Assembly: GCF_018294505.1 (NCBI RefSeq)
Contig: NC_057809.1
Span: 509,045,914 to 509,109,913 of the forward strand
Direction of reading: 5' to 3'
From: Triticum aestivum
Lineage: Eukaryota > Streptophyta > Magnoliopsida > Poales > Poaceae
DNA: 64,000 bases
The translations under genes were made by a program, and so were the position numbers. The notes below the pieces were generated by a model. That model did no database searches. It saw only the letters and a program-made list of their open reading frames with translations, and was not told the origin of the DNA. Positions 24,420-34,373 of this stretch are shown here, one piece after another. Position 1 is the first letter of the stretch. Each line of letters opens with the position of its first letter.

Positions 24420-25087
24420 TGCCACAACACTAACGCCACCCTCGGCAAACTGAAACCGACCGTGTCTAGCGACGATATGAGCGTGTCGCTCACCGCGGTC
24501 GCCGTGTCCAGAGGCGGTGCTGGAGCTGCGCCCCGTTGTTGGCCCCAACGACCCACATGAACGGTTGTCGGTGGCGAGGAGGTCGTGGGCCAGCTCCTCC
24601 ATTGGACTAGTCTGCGCTACGTCGTCCCGACGGGTGTGCCCCACATGTCTGTTTCCCTGTTTTCCCGGCCATATTCGAGCGTCAGTGCTCCGCGTTGCGC
24701 ATTAGGCCTTTCACTATGTAGGCCAAGCGAGACAACTTATTGTTTATTTGAGCCGTTCAAGTATAATCATGTGGCGTTTGCTTATTTCTCATTCCTCTCC
24801 AACCCTCTTCTCCATCGATCATGTCGCCCTCCAGTCGAGTCCATCCTCCCGCATGCCTCATTTGAACATTCCGCCGAGTATCATTCGCATGTACCCACCC
24901 TAGTCCTCTTTCAATAGATCTCCGGACCCCGAGATGAAATCGAGAGGGAACGAGTGGGGGCACGTGATACCTAAGGCGGATTCAAAATTTTGAACCGGTG
25001 ATCATAGCATCCGCAAATCATATATAAAGGGTATTCAATGTTCGTTTCATTTTTGAACGTACAATATACTCCCTCCTATCCTTTCTA
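24420..25087. other. Mixed non-coding sequence
   Basis: 24420-24700 is GC-rich and 24700-25087 AT-rich. Nothing beyond short ORFs without recognisable similarity. Confidence 0.4.
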
Positions 25088-25323
25088 CTCCCTCCTTCCA
25101 TCTATATTGGGCCTAATGCATTTTTCAAGACCGCCTTTGACTATTGACAAGATTAATAGTACATGACATGTATAATGCGAAAATTATATCATTGGAAGCT
25201 CCTTTCACATACGAATTTGATGGTATGCTTTATTTAAGTTGCATGTCATATATTATTGCTCTACCTTTTGGTCAAAGTTAGCCTCGAAAACGCATTAGGC
25301 CCTATACAGATGGAAGGAGGGAG
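25088..25323. mobile_element. MITE, 236 bp, TA-flanked
   Basis: The ends CTCCCTCCTTCCATC and its near-perfect inverse (GATGGAAGGAGGGAG) are flanked by TA (25086-25087 and 25324-25325). This fits the Stowaway/Mariner type. A second, partly deleted copy follows at 25458. Confidence 0.85.
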
Positions 25324-25457
25324 TAGTTTACATATAAGTTTTATGTGTAGTCAAAGTATATCTACTTTGATAAAAAAGGTATCAACATTCAACAACGCCC
25401 AATCAATATTGTTAGATTCGTACGTACTCCTAGATTTGTACTCGAGATGGTTTCCAA

Positions 25458-25721
25458 TTTGACTATTGACAAGATTAATAGTACATGAGATGTATAATGT
25501 GAAAATTATATCATTGGAAACTCCTTTCACATACGAATTTGACCGTATGCTTTGTGTAAGTTGCATGTCATATATTATTACTCTAACATTTGGTCAAAGT
25601 TAGCCTCGAAAAACGCATTAGACCCTGTATGCTTTGTGTAAGTTGCATGTCATATATTATTACTCTAACATTTGTGTAAGTTGCATGTCATATATTATTA
25701 CTCTAACATTTGGTCAAAGTA
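25458..25721. repeat. Partial second MITE copy with internal tandem duplications
   Basis: It repeats the internal part of the preceding MITE (from 'ttgactattgacaagatt'). The stretch 'gtaagttgcatgtcatat' with its flank occurs three times (about 25557, 25639 and 25676), a local slippage-type amplification. The terminal repeats are lost. Confidence 0.75.
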
Positions 25722-25869
25722 GTATAGTGGAAGTGGATCCTCTGACGTAGGTATCCCTGCCTTACCCTCCCTTTCGGTCACTTACTGGCGGACCCCATGC
25801 TTGCTAGGCCCCGCATGTCAGTTACTCAATGGGTTCGGCCACGTCAGGGGATCCTCATCCGTAGTAATA

Positions 25870-25909
25870 CTCCCTCTGTTTTTATTTACTCCGCATAAAA
25901 CGGAGGGAG
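25870..25909. mobile_element. Remnant MITE of 40 bp
   Basis: Only the two ends are left (CTCCCTCTGTTTTTAT... and ...AAAACGGAGGGAG), forming a hairpin. The left flank is TA; the right flank is TG. Confidence 0.55.
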
Positions 25910-26247
25910 TGGTGGTATAATAAATGACGCGGGCGGGGGAGGGGGAGGGACGTCGGTTTGCTCTCAACTGCGGTCCCACAAGCGAGCGAAAACGCAAGAC
26001 GAAGCGCGTTCCATTCGGTGGGCGACGTGGAGGGTCCAGCGTGCCGGGCTGCAACGCGAACGCGACAAGAGCGATGTACAGTCAAAACCGATTGACCGGT
26101 CGTCACCGGAACCACTATTCACACCAGAACCTTCGCTGCTCGGCCTACGCCAGCCACTGCCCTAAAACCACACCAAATCTCCAGCCCATTCCCCCACCTT
26201 TCGATCCCCTAGCCCGCATCAAGCGCCCCCTAGTTCGCCGGAAAGCC

Positions 26248-27078
26248 ATGGTGCGCCGCAAGATCACTTACTACAAGATGCTGACGCTGGAGCGCCGCGC
26301 AGAAATCGTGGTGGCGGTCGGCGCCACAGACCTCCGTTCCCAAGCTCGCTTTGCGGCGGGCCAATCCCCGAGTTCTCTGGAGCCAAGCTACAAGGAGGAG
26401 GAAGCCGATCCAATGTTCATGGCGGATGTCGCGGCGCAGAAGGCCCCCGATGGGTATGAGATGATGGATGTCGACTTCGTGCCGGGGTCCGAGTCCCGCA
26501 TGGTCCAGGTGGACCAGCGGTTCAACATGGCGATACTAAAGAAGGACCGGGAGGCAGAGGCTCAACTCGACGCGGAGCGCGCGCATGCCGCTGCCATCGA
26601 GGCTCTCCTGCAGGTGGAACCGAATGTCGTGGATGTGAACCGGGCGGCGGAGTCTCAACTTGAGGTGGAGCGTGCGGATGCCCCTGCCATCAAGGCCCTC
26701 CTGCAGGAGGAACCGGACGTCCTGGACTTGAACCGGGCGGCAGAGGCTCGACTCGACGCAGAGCGCACGGATGCCGCTCTCATCGACGCCCTCCTGCAGG
26801 CGGAACCGGACGTCCTGGACTTGAACCGGGCGGCGGAGGCTCGACTCGACGCAGAGCGCACGGATGCCGGTGCCATCGAGGCCCTCATGCAGGCGGAACC
26901 GGACGTCCTCGACTTGAACCGGGCTATGCTCTCGTCCGTGCAGAGCGCCCGCACGCTCCGCTTGAATGAGTAGCTGGAGGCCGAGGACAACCACGGTGCG
27001 GAGACACACGTCGGCAGCGATGGCTGGTTCGCCCCGGTAGCCAAAGACGATGAGGCCGTCTCTTTCTGCGAGCAGTGA
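26248..27078 (+). pseudogene. Gene with four 31-residue repeats, one premature stop
   Basis: ATG 26248 opens a frame of 241 codons to a TAG at 26971-26973. The same frame then continues without a break for 34 residues to TGA 27076-27078. Reading across, a single C-to-T change (CAG to TAG) would explain the early stop. Residues about 1-100 are basic then acidic ('MVRRKITYYKMLTLERR'). The rest is an array of four 93-bp units (26554-26925), each ending in 'EPDVLDLNRA' or a variant and predicted helical. The upstream 330 bases are also open (to ATG 25924) but look like promoter/leader. I recognise no known domain. Its position between the CACTA genes suggests captured cargo. Confidence 0.55.
26554..26925 (+). 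repeat. 93-bp coding tandem repeat, four units
   Basis: Units start at 26554, 26647, 26740 and 26833 without insertions or deletions. Units 3 and 4 are nearly identical, so the array expanded recently in frame. Confidence 0.9.
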
Positions 27079-27133
27079 TAGTTTTTCTTTATGTTGTTGT
27101 TTTCATGGATCTTTTGCTGTGTAAAAACATATA

Positions 27134-27256
27134 CTCCCTCCGTCTAGAAATACTTGTCATCAAGATGAATAAAAAGGGGATGTATCTAGATGTATTTTAG
27201 TTCTAGATACACCCTTTTTATCCATTTTAATGACAAGTATTTCCGGACGAAGGGAG
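27134..27256. mobile_element. Stowaway-type MITE, 123 bp
   Basis: CTCCCTCCGTC at the left and GACGAAGGGAG at the right form 11-bp inverted ends (one mismatch), flanked by TA (27132-27133 and 27257-27258). The interior is also largely palindromic. It sits just 3' of the 31-residue-repeat gene. Confidence 0.93.
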
Positions 27257-27259
27257 TAT

Positions 27260-28859
27260 TTGTTATGCAAGTCGCCTGACTTGGGTCAGTCTACCATTTC
27301 AGGCGGTTGGATGAATATCCTACGTCTCCTAACCCTTCTTTCCTTCTTCCTCACCTCTTCTTCTTCCCCAACAGACCACCGCACGGGCCGTACAGATACT
27401 CCCCAACATGCGGTTGGATAAACATACTCTATGAATGAAAATTATGTGTCAGTGATAGGATGGCTGAGTTTGGTGTGTTCACATGCGACAGCACGTGTCA
27501 GTGAGGGTGCGTTCCCTTGGATGGGTTTGCGGCGTTCACGAGCGACTGTGTGAGGGTGCGGTGCGACCACGGCGTGCAGGAGCGACCGTGTGAGGGTGCG
27601 GTGCAACCGCGATAGCCGTGCGCAAGTGTACCTCCTCATTTTGAAAACTTTAGGCAAGCTTGGCAAAAATGGGTGGCGAAGTTTGGCAATGCAAGGCCTA
27701 GACCCAAACAGGATAAGTACGTACTCCCTCCATTTCTTTTTAGTACGTACTAGGAGTACTAGTGTTAAAAAAGAAAGGCTGGGTTTTCCTTCACGAGATT
27801 TTATTGATACTAATCCTTGTTTCACGTGTCAATTAATGCGTATTTTCTTCTCCAAAGACCAAAGAGCTAACCATCTCACTCCTCATCGCTTGATTAAAGC
27901 AGTGCTATGCAAACCAACCTTCTCACTTCCGCATGCATGTAGGGGATATTAATGTCCTTGGTTGCTAACCCCATCAATTTTGCCTTGATTAGTGTTAGTG
28001 GCCCTTTCCAAATTGTAATTTTGATATACTAGCCTTGTGTACAAAAAAAATGGAGGTAGTAACTATATTTGACTTCCTTCCCCATTGCGGTGACGTCGAT
28101 GATTTTTTTTGTGGTGGTTTGGCGAAGTGCGTTCGACGGAGAACACCATTTGCATCCAGGAAGTCCTTTACTAGTACTACTAGGAGTAACTAATGCGGTG
28201 AGATGGCTTCTCAAAGAAGACGATGGAGAAGCGGAGTCAGCGAAGAGTGAAATGATGGTTGCTTCGTTCGTGCTTTTGTGATTTGACGCCTCGCTGCTTT
28301 GTGATTTGTGATAGAAGGGACAGGGGAGTAGACTCTATGCTCTATACTGTAGTACTACATGCGTCCAAGCATGGGAGAAAGAGGAGAGACATTGCATTTT
28401 ACTATTCCTTCAATCAATCAATCACGGAGCTTCGGTTCCATCTTTTTCGCTTTGGCAACACCGTCCACAATGGTCCCCACGATGCCAAAAGCTATTTTCA
28501 CATTTGGCTACACATTGTGGATGCCCTTAACCGTACCACTTGGTTTTTCTTCTGTGTGCTATCTATACAAATCTCAATTATATTGATCTAAAAAATTATA
28601 GAATCGAGATTAGTAAAAAGGAGGTGATTTTGCCGCGCGGATGGCGGGGGAGGTTTCTTATTTGAGCAATGCTACATCCACGTAATGGTTTACGTAAAGT
28701 TACAAACTGATGTGATGTGGGACTATTTGATTGGATTAAAGGAGAGGATTAGGCCCACCCCACCTGAAAATCAGGGGGGCATATATAGATTAGATATAAA
28801 GTATACATAGCAGCTACGTAGCCCTTTGTAAGTCTAGGATTAGGCTTCTTATTTTCGGA
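27260..28859. other. Non-coding region of the CACTA interior
   Basis: It includes tandem short units near 27480-27610 ('gtgtgagggtgcggtgc' twice), a MITE end-like 'tactccctccatttc' at 27721, and a block (28210-28310) whose core 'gtgaaatgatggttgcttcg' is repeated at 29008. 28670-28860 matches 22785-22960. No supported gene. Confidence 0.45.
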
Positions 28860-29390
28860 GGACGTTGTCCTGGCGGTTTGCTAACATGCGGTCCCACGTG
28901 TCAGTGCTTTACCAAGCCGATCTGCGTCCCACATGAGGCAGAACAACGGCAGAAGCAACACGTGGTTAAGTTGAAGAAGATGAGGGAGAAGCGGATTCAG
29001 CAACGAGTGAAATGATGGTTGCTTCGTCCGTCCAACTTAACTGCGGGAAAGGTGCAGCTTTGTGATTTGATGCCTCATTGCTCATTACTACGTCGGCGCC
29101 ATGACTGGGGTGCTTCACCCCGGCTGCTCTGCACTGTATTCCGGTATGGCACGTGGACCCGGTAGCTTGATGTCCCACATGTCGGCGAAAGGGACTAGAA
29201 GATTTATGAAAGCGAGCGCTCCACTCTTACGACGGAGGAGTAGACAACACGACGACCCAGTGAACTGTCACTTGTACTGTATAGTACTAGTATAGTTTTG
29301 CTGTTTCGCACGATCCATCGATACAAACCTGATTAAACAGGAAAGGGCAGGATTTTTCCCGCGCGGTAGATGATACTGGCCATACATTTC
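28860..29390. repeat. Second copy of the promoter-like block
   Basis: It shares ordered phrases with 22480-22750: 'ggtcccacgtgtcagtg', 'cgatccatcgatac', 'tttttcccgcgcgg'. It is diverged, with insertions between the shared parts. This points to an internal segmental duplication of the CACTA element or capture of the same source twice. Confidence 0.5.
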
Positions 29391-29879
29391 AAAGGCAATT
29401 TTAATGTATGCAAACTGAATAATTATAAGTAACAATATGATATCTAGTAAAACTAAAAACACATATGATTTATTGTGTTAGAGTGTAGTAGTAGTGCTGT
29501 ATTGCATAGTTGTTAGATGTAACATGTGAGAACGTGTAGAGATGTAGTTTCGGAGGGCCTACAGAGAGAAAAGTGTAATACGGTCACCGAACTTCAGAAT
29601 AAGCTGATTACGGTCACTATATACGTTTTGCGGTGATTATACGGTCACTTGCTCACAGCTCAGCATCGGATTGCACTCTGTTGACCGGCCAAATAGTCTG
29701 CGTGGCGCCATGTTGACTAGTTAAATTGACCACGTTCGTTGTGGGTCCCACTTGTCAGTTCGCATAGGCAAAAGGTCAGATAAACACAAATTTACGCAGG
29801 CGCGACAAGGCTCCAAGCCGTGCGCGGGAATCACCTGGTTGTGTATGTGTCTGTCAGGGCCTGATGTGTGCGCATGCAC

Positions 29880-30105
29880 ATGTAGGTTGAGCACTTGAGC
29901 GTGAGAGTGTGTGTTGGTCGTGCGGTGTACTGGTGTGTGCATGCATGCGTGCATGTGTGCGTGTGAGTGTTGCGTGCGTGCGTGTGAGTGTTGCGTGCGT
30001 GCGTGGCTGCGTGTGTACATGTGACTGTTGCGTGCGTGTGTGGGTGCATGTGTTTGTGTGACTGTTGCGTGGATGCAGTTCGTGTGCATGCGTGCATGTG
30101 TGTAT
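29880..30105. repeat. GT/GC-rich minisatellite
   Basis: Irregular runs of 'gtgtgcgtgcgtg' and 'gagtgttgcgtgcgtgcgtg'. Long histidine/threonine-rich ORFs across it on the minus strand are artefacts. Confidence 0.85.
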
Positions 30106-30240
30106 AATCACCACACCAGCTCCTGTGTGTTAAAACAGACGGCTCAACATACCAATACAAGGCCACCTTGTCCGCTGTGCCCGCGGTCATGACTTCGAAC
30201 CACCGTCCAAATATATTTTTGTCGTTTGTTTTCATTCTTA

Positions 30241-30440
30241 CTAGCAAGATGCCCGTGTGTTGCACGTAACATCAAGATGCATTTGTATGACTTGTTTATC
30301 TTGTGAGAGAAAAGGATGAATGAGGGAAGGCCTTACTTGCAAATGTGGAGAGGTGTGTGGGTACCTTTTTGCAAAATTGCCATAGTTTCTTTCCTATCCG
30401 TCAGAAATAAATCGACGGCCTATATTGCAGGATGGCAGGC
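30241..30440 (-). mobile_element. Helitron-type 3' end (fragment), inverse copy
   Basis: On the minus strand it ends with a partly degraded hairpin (CGTG...CACG) and 'gcatcttg' before CTAG followed by T (3' end at 30241). It is similar over its length to 22960-23125. Confidence 0.5.
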
Positions 30441-30699
30441 ACACCATCATCACCAACTCTGTTTTTTATAAGAGTGTATTTTATGTATTTTATAAGAGTG
30501 TAGATGTAGAGTAGATACAAGTCGACAGGTGGGCATGATGGTAGTGAGATAATGTGATGCAACACTAGAGGTGCCACGTGGAGCGTTTAACTGGTCAACT
30601 AGTCATGTCATGAGCAAATACAGAGTTGTACGGTGAGCCCGTGACTGCATAGTACCACTAAACATAAATGGTGACCGTAATGAGTGGATTCTGAAGTCC

Positions 30700-32860
30700 A
30701 ATGTACGCATCGTGCTTTCGCTTCAAATACAATGATCGTCATTGCATATATCGCGAGAGAAAGATGAAACATGCCTGAATTTTCTGGGGGGCTTACTTTT
30801 AGAGGACCTGGAGATAGTTTTGTATGCATACGTGAAAGGGCGTACAGGGGGGTATGCGATGGAGAGAGAGATGCTCTTCGTTTCTCTTTATTATGACTAA
30901 CTTTGTATATAGTATAAAAATATACAAATTCACAGTGCGGAATAAATAACATTGTGGGCACCATGCAATGCAAATTAGCGTTCGTACTCCTCCATATAAC
31001 TTTGTAATGTTGTATATATGTAGAAACTCTAAAAATATTTTTTGGCCACACTTTATTCAAAAGGAATGTTGTATGCGAAATAAACGTGAAGAGAGGGTTT
31101 TTTAGATCAATGGGGTACGTGATGTAACATGTGTGAATGTGTAGTTGATGCATTTGGCGGGGCCTATAGAGGTATGTGTGTGTATTACGTATTCGAGAGA
31201 GGCATGGATAGAGGGGCTGACGGGGGGGGGGGGCGTGGGAGAGATAGCACAAGAAATGAGAGTGGTCTAGAGAGAGAGAGACGAATATGACGTCACGACA
31301 AGAGATTCCATTCCGTTGAGTGTGTATATGCAAGGGGGGAGGGAATAGAGGCACCAGGAGAAATTTTCTATGTGTGTGGTGTTTGTGTTGATATTTGTGG
31401 ATGTGAGAAGATAATGAGACGTGGGGGCAGAGGGTGTGTCATCGCGTGAGGTCCAGTGGGTCGAGGTGAGGCCCTTCGTTCTATTCCGTCCTGCGCCACA
31501 TTGGTTGGCCCGTGACGCATTTAGGAAGACCCATGGATGACTAGTCGTACAAGACAAAGATAGCATAATTGTGAAGGACTCTGTGTCCACTGACAAAGCC
31601 GGCTAGGATTTGTAACCCTAGGTTCTCGGACTAAGGTAACCCCTTTATCTCTGATATTAGTATTCATCCAACCTAACTTTAAGGGGCATCCTACAGAATG
31701 CTTTGCTAGAATCATACTCGTCGATTAGGAAGAGAGGTGTGAGACAATGCGTGAGAGACCGGCGTAAAGATAATGTGCGTACATGAGACACGTAGGCAGG
31801 TCCATGTATATAGAAAGGGTCGATGAGGATTGTGCGTGTGTATGTTTGCAAGAGGAAGAGTGCTTGTGATAAAGGTTAGTGAAAACAGTTGTAAATGGTT
31901 ACGAGAGAGAGGGAGGGTTATATCTAGAGCATGTGTGCGAGAAAGACACCTCGGGAGAGAGTGTGTGAGCATGTGTGAGAGACCATCGATGGAGAGTGAA
32001 ACTACACGTAAAAGACTGCTCTACACATTGATTAAAGATATAAATTGTATCCAAATATTAGGATGGGATCATAATATTTGCAATTCGCGTAAGGAGCGGT
32101 CATTGATCCATTAGACATCTAGATTCTATCGAATTTGAGCATGTCTATGTTATTATTCGACACAATTGATCCACATAGTTAGTATTTTGAACTCCAGACA
32201 ATGCATCGCTTTAGCAATCGAATATAAACGTGAGTATAGTTCATGTTGTGTGTGTAAAGCACATTATACATACGAAAGTTACACAATGAAAATTATAAAT
32301 AGCTACTACCTATGAACTAGCATACATTTGAATTCAACTTAAGGTGGTTTAAAAAATCGAATTCAACATGAAGTCCATTCAATTATTTGAATTTCATATC
32401 ATGGCATTTGTAAACCATACCTAAATTATGGGCACACCAATCTTTGCTCTGATTTTGTACATAAGAGCATATGTAGTCGTGTACAAAATAGATTCAAATT
32501 TAGCTCCTCCATTCCAAAATAATCGTAGTTATAGGATTTTCAAGTGTCAAAATTGCAAAAAGAAGCGGATAATTTAATGAGGTTTTCAAACATACAAGGT
32601 CAAATATAACGTTGTATATTTAGGTCAATCCTCATGGTTCAAGAGTACTCTAAACGTGAATGCTTGTGTTTCAAAATTTCAAATGAAGCGCCAAAAGAGC
32701 CTCTACTCGCCCGAAACCGCTTGAGACCAATGTTTGGTAGTACAAGGAAATTACTTTTCTAGTAACTCCGACCCGTGAAACCTACCGGCCCGATGTCCAA
32801 AGGTCTAAACCGGGGTAGGTTTGTAGCTTCATCTAGACGCTACGCAACCGCATCCGAAAA
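30700..32860. other. AT-rich non-coding CACTA interior
   Basis: 'gagagaga'-type purine-rich stretches (31180-31280, 31900-31990), a G-run at 31221-31231, and a MITE end-like 'ctcctccattccaaaataat' at 32504. ORFs here are short and unlike known proteins. Confidence 0.45.
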
Positions 32861-33572
32861 ACATTCATACACAATGGCGCCTAAGCACACATGCGCGCGG
32901 CCGAAATCGCTCCCGCCCACTATTTGGGACACCTGGGATTACCATCCTACCCCCAACCCACAGTAGGTCCCAAATTTAAGAGGGGGGCAAAGTTTGTACT
33001 TTCCCCAAATTTCAAACAAGCACGTCCCATCTTCTGTTCAAAAAAGCCAAAATCAAGCGCGTCCCAGACCGAAACATGGTTCCCCCCCACCCGTCCGATT
33101 CCCCATTCGTACTGCGTGGGCGCCAAAACTACCTCTCCACCAGCCACGAAACCCCGGCGTCCTCCGTCCGCCACCCCATCCCACCCATCAACCGCCGCCC
33201 TCCTCCATCACGCTGGAGCCGATACCCCGACGTCGTCGTCCACCGCAACCTCAACCGCAACGCCCTCCACAACTAGTAGTTGAAGCCGAGGCTGAGCCGT
33301 CGGTACCCGAGCCAGTTCAACCACACCGTCCTGCGCCTCACCGCTGTCGCTCCAACTTCGCCACCCTCCACCGCACCGGAGTTGTTCCTGCTACGCCGTC
33401 CTTCGCCGCCTCAGATCTGCTTCCCCTCTGCCGACATACGGCCACGGCAACACAGTCAACAATTTGGCCATGGGTTCGTCCAAGCATGCACCCTCCAGAA
33501 CATTGTTTTCCCCGATAAAAACAAGAAGATCAATGCGACATGTGGGGGTGACCACACCGGCAACCGAAAAAG
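32861..33572 (+). other. Possible leader and first exon of the second CACTA gene
   Basis: A GC-rich, proline/serine-coding stretch with ATG 33470 and a short frame ('MGSSKHAPSRTLFSP...') that ends at a good donor (GGTACTC at 33572). It has the place expected for the first exon of the plus-strand gene at 36500-38847. The joins to the next exons are uncertain. Confidence 0.35.
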
Positions 33573-34373
33573 GTACTCATCTTCCCTTATTCGTCAAATC
33601 TTACGTCTCTGCTTGCACGGTATTCATCCCACAGAAGACACTAGTTGACCGCTTCTTCTTGATACTAGATGTTCCTAGTAACTCGCAATGCATAAGGTTT
33701 CTCCTCATATACTATTTCACCTTAGCTAGAGGTTCGTCGCCCCCCTGAATTTCAATTTCTGGCCACTTGATTCCCAATTAACAGAAGCATTCCCCGGCGT
33801 AACAGGCGCTAGTACGCCTTTTACGTCAGGGAAGCAGCGCCTTGGTGTTTATCATAGGGGCGTGTGCGGCCTAGAGCTACTGGCGACCGATCTGGAGGTC
33901 GGCCGGGATTAAAGGGACGGCCTGGGGGCGCTGCCAAGCACGGTGGTGGTGTGAGGTCGATGGGAGGGCGGGGCGGCGGAGGCAGGGGTCTGGGCCGTTG
34001 GTCGCTAGCGGTTCGAGAAAGATCGTCAACAGTGACTGGCGGGAGGTAGACGAAGGCCATCTGCTCGTTCCTTATAGATCGGACGGTTCATTAAAAAAAT
34101 CGACTGACCTATTTATTTTCAGTCGACTATTATCTTAGATATGACCACATGTGGTGGTGTGCTGGAGGAGTACCTGCATTTCCTGTGCTCATATATTACA
34201 AAATCATACGGAGTAGAATCTAATTTTGTTTGCCATGCAATGTTGTAGAGCTATATATGTCTCCTGTCATTTATTTTTTAGCCACCTGCTATCTGCTACT
34301 TTTACAGTGCACTAGTTCTGCACACACTTCACCCTTACTCTCACTGTTGTGTTTTTATGCAAGGGTATTTCAG
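33573..34373. other. Putative intron with a GC-rich inset
   Basis: No ORF of note. 33840-34070 is GC-rich between AT-rich flanks and ends before 'tatttcag' at 34366-34373, a plausible acceptor. Confidence 0.35.

Larger units (their letters stand above)
29589..30699. mobile_element. Mutator-like or foldback element with long diverged inverted repeats
   Basis: The left end 'gaacttcagaataagctgat' and the inverted right end 'ggacttcagaatccactcat' match, and the similarity runs on for about 130 bases ('ttacggtcac', 'gctcac', 'ttgac..gttaa'). The interior holds a GT-rich minisatellite and a Helitron-type end. No transposase is seen, and no clear target duplication was found. Confidence 0.5.

Noticed and set aside
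29721..30265. His/Thr-rich ORFs on the minus strand
   Set aside because: Translation of a GT-rich minisatellite.
32891..33518. Proline-rich ORFs as a separate gene
   Set aside because: Open in three frames with no conserved motif; more likely a leader or captured 5' region.
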